Made by a program: the position numbers and the translations under genes
Source of the DNA: Paenibacillus montanisoli
Lineage (GTDB): Bacteria; Bacillota; Bacilli; Paenibacillales; Paenibacillaceae
Direction of reading: 5' to 3'
DNA length: 64,000 nt
NCBI RefSeq assembly: GCF_003268025.1
Contig: NZ_QLUW01000006.1
Span: forward strand, 392,507-456,506
Notes under the pieces: generated by a model
Seen by the model: the letters and a program-made list of their open reading frames with translations, nothing else
Databases searched by the model: none
Told to the model about the DNA's origin: nothing
Part shown: positions 35,733-44,034 of the stretch, in pieces
Position numbering within the stretch: position 1 is the first letter of the stretch
Layout: each line of letters starts with the position of its first letter

Positions 35733-36154
35733 AGAGCCTGCTTATGTTTTTGCTCCTGTCCGCGATGATGACTTGGTTTATGTTCTCGCCGATCTATAAA
35801 CATGTACTCATCGTCCGGCAGGCGGTGCTTCAGCAGGAGGTCGATTATTTGCTGGAGGTCGGAGCGAGCGGGGACCACGGTTACATTGATGCCGCCATGC
35901 TGCAAGCGTCTAAGAATCGGCTGGCTCGGTACGGCCTCAATCCAAGCTCGGTCCTATTTTCGGTCAGCTCAGGAAGCGGCGTATCCGCGACCAATGCTGC
36001 AAAGCCGCTTCCTCGAGGCACCTCTCTCTCGCTGACCGCCAGTTATCCGATCGAGGGGCTGTTGGCCATTGACCGGTTGATCGGATTGGCCCCTCCGGCT
36101 GCCTCCACGAAATTGAAAGCGACCGGGATGAAAATGAGCGAGTATGTTCCTTAA
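35729..36154 (+). CDS. Small membrane-anchored pseudopilin-like protein of Tad operon
   Basis: A 141-residue protein with one N-terminal hydrophobic helix (about 3-22) starting MKSLLMFLLL, like the two shorter proteins before it, and an extracytoplasmic domain of about 115 residues. GTG 35729 overlaps the previous stop, with GGAGG at 35716-35720. The location and topology suggest a TadE-like minor pilin, but I recognise no family motif. Confidence in the gene is high and in its role low. Confidence 0.7.
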   Translation: MKSLLMFLLLSAMMTWFMFSPIYKHVLIVRQAVLQQEVDYLLEVGASGDHGYIDAAMLQASKNRLARYGLNPSSVLFSVSSGSGVSATNAAKPLPRGTSLSLTASYPIEGLLAIDRLIGLAPPAASTKLKATGMKMSEYVP

Positions 36155-36185
36155 GCCATCCCGGTGCAAGGAGCGTGCGTGAAGC

Positions 36186-36671
36186 ATGTATAAGCTAATG
36201 CTCGTCATGCCGATGATGGTCGTTTGGATGCTGCTGCATGCCCTGCAAACCGATGAGGAGCTGGCCGTTGCGGCTCTGTTTCAAGGCAAGCATGCCGTCA
36301 ACCGCGCAGCCCATGCGGCTGCGCAGCAGATCGATACAGCCGCGCTCGCGGAAGGCCGGCTGCAGATCGACGAGCGGGCGGCGATCGAAGCCGCGGCACT
36401 CTATTTGCAGCGGAATTTGCAGCTGGATGAGAGCGGCCGGCCGCTGCCGGGCACCTATTTGCGGGAGAAAGTCGAGGTTGTCGAATTCAAGGTGATCAAC
36501 GGCGACCGGTCGTTCCCCTACACGTATCGCAACGACAGCCTCGATTACGAAGTGACGCTGCGTCGCCCCGGAGTTATCTTGATCGCCAAAGTCGTGTATC
36601 CTCGCGTATTTACGGTCATTGAACCGATCGAATGGACCATTAAAGGAGCGGCGGAGCTGACGTCAGGTTGA
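36186..36671 (+). CDS. TadE/TadG-like membrane-anchored protein, last gene of Tad operon
   Basis: A 161-residue protein. Residues about 3-20 are a hydrophobic helix, followed by an amphipathic helical stretch (KHAVNRAAHAAAQQID) common to TadE-type minor pilins and then a beta-rich domain ending WTIKGAAELTSG. AAGGAG (36168-36173) lies upstream of ATG 36186. The terminator overlaps the last codons. The final AAELTSG-stop segment has a diverged second copy 1.7 kb downstream. Confidence 0.7.
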   Translation: MYKLMLVMPMMVVWMLLHALQTDEELAVAALFQGKHAVNRAAHAAAQQIDTAALAEGRLQIDERAAIEAAALYLQRNLQLDESGRPLPGTYLREKVEVVEFKVINGDRSFPYTYRNDSLDYEVTLRRPGVILIAKVVYPRVFTVIEPIEWTIKGAAELTSG

Positions 36672-36694
36672 CGGAGCCGCCGTTTTTTTGTTGT
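36647..36694 (+). repeat. 48-bp direct repeat, first copy (end of Tad operon)
   Basis: Covers the last codons (AAELTSG-stop) and terminator. It matches 38346-38393 at 44 of 48 bases in the same orientation. Confidence 0.9.
36649..36689 (+). terminator. Terminator overlapping the end of the Tad operon
   Basis: CGGCGG (36649-36654), in the last codons, pairs with CCGCCG (36677-36682), followed by seven T. Confidence 0.7.
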
Positions 36695-36813
36695 TTTGAT
36701 CCGGCTAACTTCAATGTTTTTTAATAACTTTCAAACTTCACCCCTATAAAGAAGACAACTCATTCGAATAAATATGGTATACAGCACCATTAAACCAATG
36801 GGAGGTTGCTTTC

Positions 36814-36960
36814 ATGGAGAATATCTCAAAAATGAAGAGCATCTGGCATCGGCTTTGTTTAAAATACAATTTATCCTTAATCGATGGGTGCTTGGATGAT
36901 AAAATGATATTAAAATTACAAGAAAAAGTTAAATATCACGAAAAAGAGCTTCGCAACTAA
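36814..36960 (+). CDS. 48-residue small protein of unknown function
   Basis: A short frame from ATG 36814 with GGGAGG (36800-36805) upstream and a terminator 46 bases after its stop, which makes it a likely real gene. The product is charged and helical (DDKMILKLQEKVKYHEKELRN at the end), the size of Spo0E-like aspartyl-phosphate phosphatases, but the SQxLD motif of that family is absent. The DNA is clearly more AT-rich than its neighbours. It lies in the segment bracketed by the 48-bp repeats. Confidence 0.6.
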   Translation: MENISKMKSIWHRLCLKYNLSLIDGCLDDKMILKLQEKVKYHEKELRN

Positions 36961-37006
36961 TTAACAAATCATAGGCAAATGGGTAATATTTGCGAATAAA
37001 ACCATG

Positions 37007-37034
37007 AGGATGTCCTTAACGGGCATCCTTTTTT
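37007..37034 (+). terminator. Terminator after the small ORF
   Basis: AGGATGTCC, loop TTAAC, GGGCATCCT, then six T. Confidence 0.85.
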
Positions 37035-37066
37035 AGTGCTCCCCAATGTACGCTGCATAGTGAGGA

Positions 37067-37101
37067 AACGGCACATCAAGCTTGTCGCTTGATGTGCCGT
37101 T
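37067..37101. terminator. Perfect 15-bp hairpin downstream of the desaturase gene
   Basis: AACGGCACATCAAGC, loop TTGTC, GCTTGATGTGCCGTT. T-runs on either side are short, so it can end transcription from both directions, most probably that of the leftward desaturase gene. Confidence 0.7.
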
Positions 37102-37156
37102 TTCTATAAAGCAAACCCGCTAACTTCAATCCATGAGCTGGTCGTTATTATCGCCC

Positions 37157-38224
37157 TTAAGCCCCTTTTGCATCTTGTTCAATTCGGTTGGCGAATTCAC
37201 GATACCGCGGCACGACAAATGTCGGATCTTTCCGGATCGTCCATAGCGCGGCAACCGTTTCACGGAGAGCAGCCGGGAAGCTTGGGGCGGCTGCAGGGCA
37301 GTCACGCTTGATCTCTTCATGAAGAGCCGGCAGGTTATAGAACGGAACCATCGGAAACATATGATGCTCCGCATGATAATTCATGTTCGTATAGAGAAAC
37401 CGAAGAATCGGGTTCGTATAGAACGTACGGCAGCAGAGCCGGTGATCCAGCTTGTCTTCGAACAGGCCAAGATGTTGAGTTGCGTTCAGACATGTCATCA
37501 GGAAGAACCCATAGTACGCAGGCAACCCGATGAACATAAGCGGCAGGATGCTATGCACATAGAAGCAAAGCGCAATAATGGCGGCGTAAAGCAATAGAAA
37601 GATACGCGCCTCCCAGAAGAGCGCACGGTACTGGCTGCTTGGGATCAACTCCTTCTCTTGGGCGTTCAGACGGCCGAAAGCGTGCATGAATAATGATTTT
37701 GCCGTATTGCCCCGCAAGTCGTCGACGCGAAGAAGTGACTTGAACAGCCGCTTCCACATGGGAGGACGAGGTTCCATGATTTCCGGGTCGCTGCCGACAA
37801 TGATCGTATCCGTATGGTGACGAACATGGCTCCACCGGAAATTCGTTGCTTGAATGAGTATGAGGAACGATGTTATCTGATAGATCGCTTCATTCATCCA
37901 GGCCGTTTTGAAAGGCGTTCCATGGCCGTATTCATGCCATTTGGAGACAGAAGAAACCGAGTAAACGGTGCCGTATAAAGCAAAGGCGGGAATGGCCCAC
38001 CAGGATCCCCACGATAAGTAAGCGATATAGCCTGTAAATCCCAGGGCGATGAGCCAAAACAGGATATCTCGCGCTGCAGGGGCATTTCTTCGTGCCACCA
38101 GCTCTTTTAAGCGCTTTCTTGGAATCGGACAGGTGTACCAATCGGCCGACACGAGACCGTTCTCAATCGCTTTTTCTCGCTCCGGACCTAATATGCTGTA
38201 ATCTCGCTTCGCCGCTGCATTCAT
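37157..38224 (-). CDS. Membrane fatty acid desaturase
   Basis: A 355-residue membrane di-iron desaturase. The three histidine boxes are HEYGH (97-101), HVRHH (133-137) and HAEHH (284-288), separated by membrane helices (about 53-90, 208-245). It would introduce a double bond into membrane lipid acyl chains using oxygen. The ribosome site AAGGAGAAATC lies just upstream of the ATG at 38224. The gene is on the opposite strand to its neighbours and sits, with the small ORF, between two copies of the end of the Tad operon. Confidence 0.9.
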   Translation of the reverse strand: MNAAAKRDYSILGPEREKAIENGLVSADWYTCPIPRKRLKELVARRNAPAARDILFWLIALGFTGYIAYLSWGSWWAIPAFALYGTVYSVSSVSKWHEYGHGTPFKTAWMNEAIYQITSFLILIQATNFRWSHVRHHTDTIIVGSDPEIMEPRPPMWKRLFKSLLRVDDLRGNTAKSLFMHAFGRLNAQEKELIPSSQYRALFWEARIFLLLYAAIIALCFYVHSILPLMFIGLPAYYGFFLMTCLNATQHLGLFEDKLDHRLCCRTFYTNPILRFLYTNMNYHAEHHMFPMVPFYNLPALHEEIKRDCPAAAPSFPAALRETVAALWTIRKDPTFVVPRYREFANRIEQDAKGA

Positions 38225-38345
38225 CTGATTTCTCCTTATTAGGTGTAGTGTATTGCTTACTTCATAGTGTACCGGATCGAGACTGCGGTGGCTTTCCTAA
38301 TCATACAAGATAGTTTTTGAAACATCAGAGAATTCGAAAGGATGT

Positions 38346-38393
38346 AGCGGCCGAGCTGACGCTAGGTTGACGGAGCCGCCGTTCTTTTGTTGT
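38346..38393 (+). repeat. 48-bp direct repeat, second copy
   Basis: Matches 36647-36694 at 44 of 48 bases. In the same frame it still spells A-A-E-L-T-L-G-stop and keeps the terminator core, so it is a relic end of the Tad operon placed immediately before the M24 peptidase. Confidence 0.9.
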
Positions 38394-38406
38394 AATGGAG
38401 GTAACC

Positions 38407-39672
38407 ATGTTAGGAAAGCAAGGAGCGGTGCAGGTGCAGATAAACAGCGGAATGGCTGAAGCGGTTAGGCATGAAGAAATCGAGGCGCGCGTCAATCGGC
38501 TGCAGGCGCTGATGTCGAAGGAAGGCGTGCATGCTTTTTTGGTCACGCAGCATGTCGATCTTTATTATATGACCGGCTCCATGCAGGCGGGGTATGCGTT
38601 TATCCCTGCAACGGGAGCGGCGGTATTTTATGTAAGGCGGAGCTTGGAGCGGGCGCTTCAAGAGTCGGCCGTGCGCGTGCAGCCGCTCACGTCGCTGCGT
38701 CAGTTCCGGGCGCAGCTGGAGAGCGATCACCCTGCCGTATTTAGCGGCCGCGCAGACGGTGTGCGGATTGCAGCCGAACTGGATGTGCTGCCGGCAGCGA
38801 CGTATGCCAAGCTGGCCGAAGTGCTGGCGGGCAGCGCGAACGATTGCGCCTTGGTCGACGGCTCCTCGCTGATCCGCCGAGTGCGGATGGTGAAGTCGCC
38901 ATGGGAAGTGGCGCGCATCGAGGATGCTGCGCGGGTAGTGGCCGAGGCACTAGAGGTATCCGTAGGCATTATCCGAGAGGGTCTGACGGAGCTGGAATTA
39001 ATGGCACGCATCGAATACGAAATCAGGCTGCGGGGGCATATCGGCATGATGCGCACGCGCAGCTACAACATGGAAATTACGACCGGGATGCTCGGCTCCG
39101 GCGCCGCGGCCGCCGTTCCCAGCGCCTTCGACGGACCGGCAGGCGGACTTGGCCTTGGACCTGCATTCCCGCAGAGCACGAGCCGCAAAGCGATCGGCAG
39201 AGAAGAGCCGATTCTGATCGATATCGGCTGCTGTATTGATGGCTATATTATTGATCAGACGCGTACGGCCGTCATCGGCAGCTTGCCGGATGACTTGGCA
39301 GAGGCCTATGCCCAGTCGGAGGCGATCATCCGCCAAGCGGAAGCCTCGATGCGCCCAGGAACAGCTCCCGAATCCATCTATGCCGACGCTTTGAAGCAAG
39401 CGGCAGACGCGGGGCTTGCCGATCACTTCATGGGCTTCGGCACCAATCAAGTGAAGTTTCTCGGCCACGGCATCGGCCTTGAAGTCGATGAATGGCCGGT
39501 CCTGGCTCGCGGCTTCGGCAATCCGCTTGAACCGGGCATCGTGCTCGCCGTAGAGCCGAAGTTTACGTTCCCTGGCCGCGGCGTCGTCGGGATCGAGAAC
39601 AGCTACCTGATTACCGACGCGGGCTGCCGCCAGCTGACTCGCTCGCCGGAAGGATTAATCCTATTGCCGTAA
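38407..39672 (+). CDS. M24-family metallopeptidase (Xaa-Pro dipeptidase type)
   Basis: A 421-residue cytoplasmic peptidase with the creatinase/aminopeptidase two-domain plan. The metal ligands are all present: D272 and D283 (IDIG...DQTRT), H354 (GHGIGLEVDEWP), E383 (VEPKF) and E397 (GIENSY). It is expected to cleave Xaa-Pro peptides. ATG 38407 was preferred over the ATG at 38395 because the GGAGG at 38397-38401 is then the ribosome site. The gene stands alone and ends at a good terminator. Confidence 0.9.
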   Translation: MLGKQGAVQVQINSGMAEAVRHEEIEARVNRLQALMSKEGVHAFLVTQHVDLYYMTGSMQAGYAFIPATGAAVFYVRRSLERALQESAVRVQPLTSLRQFRAQLESDHPAVFSGRADGVRIAAELDVLPAATYAKLAEVLAGSANDCALVDGSSLIRRVRMVKSPWEVARIEDAARVVAEALEVSVGIIREGLTELELMARIEYEIRLRGHIGMMRTRSYNMEITTGMLGSGAAAAVPSAFDGPAGGLGLGPAFPQSTSRKAIGREEPILIDIGCCIDGYIIDQTRTAVIGSLPDDLAEAYAQSEAIIRQAEASMRPGTAPESIYADALKQAADAGLADHFMGFGTNQVKFLGHGIGLEVDEWPVLARGFGNPLEPGIVLAVEPKFTFPGRGVVGIENSYLITDAGCRQLTRSPEGLILLP

Positions 39673-39684
39673 TACGATAGAAGA

Positions 39685-39725
39685 GGCTGTCTTGATGTCT
39701 AACCGACATCGGGACAGTCTTTTTT
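39685..39725 (+). terminator. Terminator after the M24 peptidase
   Basis: GGCTGTC..GATGTC, loop TAACC, GACATC..GGACAGTC, then six T. Confidence 0.9.
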
Positions 39726-39895
39726 ATGCTGAGGATACTCACTCTATCTTCACAAGCGGTTTCTTATAGTTTAGAAAGCGGGGGCACGCTCCGGGACCAT
39801 AAGCTGACCTTCTACTCCAAAACGGACGACACCTGGCGTAACCCTTCGCTGATGGCGACACGGGATTCTGGCCCCGGCGCCGGCGAAATAAACGC

Positions 39896-39934
39896 AAAAG
39901 CTGAGAGCACGTTTGAGTGCCCTCAGCTTTTTTT
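39896..39934. terminator. Orphan bidirectional terminator hairpin
   Basis: AAAAGCTGAGAGCAC pairs with GTGCCCTCAGCTTTT, with T-runs on both strands. No intact gene ends here on either strand. The 39726-39895 stretch before it holds only an unconvincing 84-codon frame, so the rest of the 432-bp gap (39673-40104) is otherwise empty apart from the uxuA upstream region. Confidence 0.8.
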
Positions 39935-40104
39935 ATCGTGCACGCTTGACTCATATATGGGACTTCTCTCAGGAATTTAACTGTGGTTAAGGTAATGATG
40001 AAAGCGCATTATGGAGGGAGTTCGCTGTGCTACAATAAGGCTGACTTCATATGCCAACCTGCAATTTTCGACCCAATATTCCATAATCCAGAGGTGCTTC
40101 CCTC

Positions 40105-41151
40105 ATGAAAATGACATTCCGGTGGTTTGGCAAGGACGACCCGGTGACCTTGCAAAATATCCGCCAAATCCCTGGCATTTACGGGATTGTAACCGCTCTG
40201 TACGACGTGCCGGTCGGCGAAGCGTGGCCGATGGAATCGATCATCCGGCTGAAGGAAACGATCGAAGCAGCCGGGCTGCGGATCGCGGTCATCGAGAGCG
40301 TTCCCGTGCACGAGGACATTAAGCTGGGACGACCTTCCCGCGACCGTCTGATTGAAAATTACAGTCAAACGATCCGCCGCCTCGGCGAAGCGGGCGTACC
40401 TGTGATCTGCTACAACTTTATGCCCGTGTTCGATTGGACGCGCTCGCAGTTGGCCTATACGCTTCCGGACGGCTCCACGACGCTGACGTTCGAGGACGAG
40501 ACGATCTCCCGCATGGATCCTGTGAACGGCGACTTATCGCTGCCCGGATGGGATCAAAGCTATACGAAGGAAGAGATGGGCCAGCTCATCGACGCTTACG
40601 CCGAAGTCACGGAGGACGTCCTCTGGAGCAATCTCGCTTACTTCCTGGAACGGGTTATTCCCGTCGCGGAGGAAGCCGGAGTCGTCATGTCAATCCATCC
40701 AGACGACCCGCCGTGGCCGATCTTCGGCCTGCCGCGCATCGTCAGCAACTTCAGCCAGCTGAAGCGCCTGACGGAGCATGTGGACAGCCCGGCAAACGGC
40801 ATTACGTTTTGCTCCGGCTCGCTCGGCGCGAACGAGGACAATGATTTGACGGCGATAATTCGCCATTTCGGCTCGCAAGGCAAGCTGCATTTTGCCCATA
40901 CGCGCAACATTCTGCGGACCGGCCCGCGTTCCTTCCAGGAATCGTCGCACCGCTCGTCCGACGGTTCGATCGATATGGTTCGCATTCTCGAAGCGCTACA
41001 CGAAACGGGCTTCGTAGGTCCGCTCCGTCCGGATCATGGCCGCATGATTTGGGGCGAGCAAGGCCGTCCGGGATACGGGCTGTATGACCGCGCACTAGGT
41101 GCAACCTATCTGAACGGCATTTGGGAAGCGATTTCGAAAACGAGGAGCTGA
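40105..41151 (+). CDS. uxuA: Mannonate dehydratase
   Basis: A 348-residue TIM-barrel enzyme that converts D-mannonate to 2-keto-3-deoxygluconate in hexuronate catabolism. The N-terminus [16 protein letters not shown] and the segments [25 protein letters not shown] and [17 protein letters not shown] are strongly typical of UxuA. It is the first gene of an operon with isomerases and oxidoreductases, and the next start is ten bases on. A sequence near 39999 resembles a CcpA site only weakly. Confidence 0.95.
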   Translation: MKMTFRWFGKDDPVTLQNIRQIPGIYGIVTALYDVPVGEAWPMESIIRLKETIEAAGLRIAVIESVPVHEDIKLGRPSRDRLIENYSQTIRRLGEAGVPVICYNFMPVFDWTRSQLAYTLPDGSTTLTFEDETISRMDPVNGDLSLPGWDQSYTKEEMGQLIDAYAEVTEDVLWSNLAYFLERVIPVAEEAGVVMSIHPDDPPWPIFGLPRIVSNFSQLKRLTEHVDSPANGITFCSGSLGANEDNDLTAIIRHFGSQGKLHFAHTRNILRTGPRSFQESSHRSSDGSIDMVRILEALHETGFVGPLRPDHGRMIWGEQGRPGYGLYDRALGATYLNGIWEAISKTRS

Positions 41152-41161
41152 CGGTAAGCCT

Positions 41162-42040
41162 ATGCTCAAATTATCCGTATTTACCGTCGCTACCCCGGAT
41201 GTCACGCCGGAGGAGTTGTGCGAGGCGGCATCCGCGGCAGGCATTGAAGGCGTCGAATGGCGATGCAAGGATACGCCGGCCGAGCTGCTCGCGGAGAAGC
41301 CTTCCTTCTGGGGCAATAACCTTTGCACGCTTCCTCTGCACGCAAGCGGCAGCGAGATCGAACGCTTCAAGCAGGCGGCTGCCGGCGCCGGCCTGCAATC
41401 CATCTCGATTACCCCTTATGTGCCCTGCGGCGACCTAGAGGGAACGGAGCAGGTGATGCGGCTCGCCCAGCAGTTCGGCGCATCGATGATCCGCATCGGC
41501 ATCCCCGGCTACGACCGAAGCCGAAATTACAACGAGCTCTACGACCAAGCTGTCGGGTTCCTAAGAGAGGCTGAGCAGCTGGCTCGCCACTACGGCGTCA
41601 AGGCAGTGGTCGAGACTCATCACTACACCATCGCGCCGAGCGCGTCGCTTGCGCACCGCCTCGTATCGCCTTTTAATCCCGATTACGTCGGCGTGCTCTT
41701 CGATCCCGGCAACATGGTTTACGAAGGCTTCGAGAACTATCGCATGGGCCTCGAGCTGCTCGGTCCGTACTTGGCGCATGTCCATGTGAAGAACGGAGGC
41801 TGGAGTCCGGCAGCGCAAGCGCAAGCCGACGACAATCCACTTCACCCCGTGGATTGGACCTGCGGCTGGCGCACCATCGCTCAAGGTCAAGTCCCATGGA
41901 AGCAGGTGCTCCGAGACCTGAAGGCGGTCGGCTATGACGGCTGGCTCGGCCTGGAGGATTTCAGCGGTACCTACGATACGCGCACAATGCTGCAAATCTA
42001 TGCCAATCAAATGAAAACCTGGATGGAGGAGATCCAATGA
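41162..42040 (+). CDS. Sugar phosphate isomerase/epimerase (TIM barrel)
   Basis: A 292-residue protein of the xylose-isomerase-like TIM-barrel superfamily (AP endonuclease 2 fold). Metal-binding landmarks are VVETHHYTI, LFDPGNMV, HVHVKNG and GWLGLEDFSG, which supply the usual Glu, Asp, His and Glu ligands. It probably isomerises or epimerises an acidic sugar or inositol derivative together with the oxidoreductases; the exact substrate is unknown. The stop overlaps the next start (ATGA). Confidence 0.85.
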   Translation: MLKLSVFTVATPDVTPEELCEAASAAGIEGVEWRCKDTPAELLAEKPSFWGNNLCTLPLHASGSEIERFKQAAAGAGLQSISITPYVPCGDLEGTEQVMRLAQQFGASMIRIGIPGYDRSRNYNELYDQAVGFLREAEQLARHYGVKAVVETHHYTIAPSASLAHRLVSPFNPDYVGVLFDPGNMVYEGFENYRMGLELLGPYLAHVHVKNGGWSPAAQAQADDNPLHPVDWTCGWRTIAQGQVPWKQVLRDLKAVGYDGWLGLEDFSGTYDTRTMLQIYANQMKTWMEEIQ

Positions 42041-43203
42041 AACAGCTTCGCTTCGGTATTATCGGAATCGGAAACATGGGAAGCGGCCACGCGAATATTT
42101 TGACGGCAGGCTCGATTAAAGGGGCGGTGCTCACCGCCGTATGCGATGAGTTCGAGAGCAAGCGCGATTATGCAAGAGAACGGTACGGCAATAAGGTCGC
42201 CGTATTCGAAAGCGCGGAAGCGATGATCGATTCCGGCCTCGTCGATGCCGTTGTCGTGGCTACGCCGCACTACGATCACCCGACGGAAGCGATTCGCGCC
42301 TTCGCGAAAGGGATGCACGTCCTGATCGAGAAGCCGGCTGGCGTCTACGCCAAGCAGGTGCGCGCAATGAACGAGGCGGCTGCGGCAAGCGGCAAAACGT
42401 TCGGCATCGTCTACAACCAGCGGATGAATCCGCTCTACCAGAAGCTGCGCGAAATGATCCAATCCGGCGAGCTCGGCGAAATCCGCCGCATCAACTGGAT
42501 TATTACAAACTGGTACCGGTCGCAGGCGTACTACGATTCCGGCACATGGCGCGCGACTTGGGCAGGCGAGGGCGGCGGCGTGCTGATCAACCAATGCCCG
42601 CACAACCTGGATCTATGGCAATGGACGACAGGCATGATGCCGGTGCGGATGCGCGCGTTCTGCCAGTTCGGCAAGCACCGCGACATCGAAGTCGAGAACG
42701 ACGTGACCGCCTACGCGGAATACGAGAACGGAGCGACTGCCGTATTCATTACATCGACGTCGGACGCGCCGGGTACGAACCGCCTTGAAGTGACGGGAAG
42801 CCGCGGCAAAATCGTCATCGAAAACGATAAAATGACGTTCTGGCGCCTCCGCGAAGAAGAATCGGCCTTCAACGCCCGCAACACGGTGCCGTTCGCTTCG
42901 CCGGAATGCTGGAAGATCGATATTCCAAGCTCGGGTCCGAGCCCGGAGCATGCCGGCATTTTGCAAAACTTCACGGACGCCGTCCTGCACGGAACGCCGC
43001 TTGTCGCGCCGGGCGAAGAGGGCATTCTCGGCTTGACGCTGTCCAATGCGATGCATCTGTCCACTTGGATCGACGGATGGGTAGACCTGCCGCTGGACGA
43101 GGCGCTGCATGAAGCGGAACTGAACAAACGGATCGCCAGCTCTGCTTACAAGAAGCCGGAGCCCGCTGTTTCCAAGCCGGCCGATCTGACCGGCACGTTC
43201 TAA
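42037..43203 (+). CDS. Gfo/Idh/MocA-family oxidoreductase
   Basis: A 388-residue NAD(P)-dependent dehydrogenase. The N-terminal Rossmann fold carries GIIGIGNMGSGHA (about 7-19), and the family EKP motif (HVLIEKPAG) supplies the catalytic lysine. The C-terminal alpha/beta domain is normal in length. It overlaps the preceding isomerase by four bases. Members oxidise sugars, inositols or their acids; substrate not known. Confidence 0.9.
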   Translation: MKQLRFGIIGIGNMGSGHANILTAGSIKGAVLTAVCDEFESKRDYARERYGNKVAVFESAEAMIDSGLVDAVVVATPHYDHPTEAIRAFAKGMHVLIEKPAGVYAKQVRAMNEAAAASGKTFGIVYNQRMNPLYQKLREMIQSGELGEIRRINWIITNWYRSQAYYDSGTWRATWAGEGGGVLINQCPHNLDLWQWTTGMMPVRMRAFCQFGKHRDIEVENDVTAYAEYENGATAVFITSTSDAPGTNRLEVTGSRGKIVIENDKMTFWRLREEESAFNARNTVPFASPECWKIDIPSSGPSPEHAGILQNFTDAVLHGTPLVAPGEEGILGLTLSNAMHLSTWIDGWVDLPLDEALHEAELNKRIASSAYKKPEPAVSKPADLTGTF

Positions 43204-43230
43204 ATTAAGCCTATAAGGGAGTGAAACCCA

Positions 43231-44034
43231 GTGTATAAAAAACAAATCGCCGCGCAGCTCTACACGCTCCGCGACTACTGCAAGACAGCCGAGGATTTGG
43301 ACGCCGCACTGAAGCGGGTCAAAGCGATCGGCTACGACGCCGTGCAAGTATCCGGAATCGGTCCGATCGCTCCGGATGAAGTCAAACGCATTTGCGACAG
43401 CCACGGCTTGACCATTTGCGCGACTCACGTTCCGACAGCCCGTCTGCTGAACGATCTCGACGCGCTTATCGCGGAGCACCAGGCATGGGGCTGCAAGTAT
43501 ATCGGCATCGGCTCCATTCCGCCGGAATACCGCAATGACAAGGCCGGGTACACGACCTTCGCGGGCATCATGAACGAAATCGGCGATAAGCTGGCGGAAG
43601 CCGGCCTTGAGCTTATCTATCATAATCACAAGTTCGAATTCGAGAAATTCGAAGGCAAAACCGGTATGGACTGGCTCCTCGAAGCCAAGGATAGCGCAAG
43701 CGGCGCCTTCAGCTTCGAGCTGGATACGTATTGGGTGCAGGCCGGCGGCGCCGACCCGGTTAGCTGGATCATGAAGGTCGCGGACATGAAAGTAGTCCAT
43801 CTCAAGGATATGGCGATCGTCAACGACCAGCAGGTATTCGCCGAAATCGGCGAAGGCAACCTGAATTGGCCGGCAATCATCGAAGCGTGCCGCGAAACCG
43901 GCGTCGAATGGTATGTCGTCGAGCAGGACGTGTGCCCTGGCGATCCGTTCGAAAGCTTAGCGGTCAGCTATCGCGCGCTGCGGCAATTGGGCTACAAAGA
44001 GGAAGAGGAGCTGAAAGGCGATGTCAGGGTTTAA
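43231..44034 (+). CDS. Sugar phosphate isomerase/epimerase (second TIM-barrel copy)
   Basis: A 267-residue protein of the same superfamily as the gene at 41162 but only distantly similar. Likely metal-binding positions are in LIYHNHKFEFEKF, FSFELDTYWVQAGG, VVHLKDMA and WYVVEQDVCPGD. GTG 43231 follows AAGGGAG (43216-43222). The stop overlaps the next gene by 14 bases. Such pairings of an isomerase with a Gfo/Idh/MocA enzyme are common in sugar 3-oxidation routes; that link is inferred. Confidence 0.85.
   Translation: MYKKQIAAQLYTLRDYCKTAEDLDAALKRVKAIGYDAVQVSGIGPIAPDEVKRICDSHGLTICATHVPTARLLNDLDALIAEHQAWGCKYIGIGSIPPEYRNDKAGYTTFAGIMNEIGDKLAEAGLELIYHNHKFEFEKFEGKTGMDWLLEAKDSASGAFSFELDTYWVQAGGADPVSWIMKVADMKVVHLKDMAIVNDQQVFAEIGEGNLNWPAIIEACRETGVEWYVVEQDVCPGDPFESLAVSYRALRQLGYKEEEELKGDVRV

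Noticed and set aside
36814..36960. Spo0E-family phosphatase
   Set aside because: Length fits, but the SQxLD signature is missing, so it is left as unknown.
36647..38393. Insertion sequence or transposon
   Set aside because: No transposase or inverted ends; the 48-bp flanking repeats are too long and too diverged for a target duplication.
39726..39980. 84-codon frame before uxuA
   Set aside because: No ribosome site, it runs through a terminator hairpin, and the composition is not protein-like.
39999..40012. CcpA-site-like sequence TGAAAGCGCATTAT upstream of uxuA
   Set aside because: Three mismatches at defined positions of the cre consensus; too weak to list as a site.
42613..43800. 395-codon open frame on the minus strand
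   Set aside because: Antisense shadow of the Gfo/Idh/MocA and isomerase genes.
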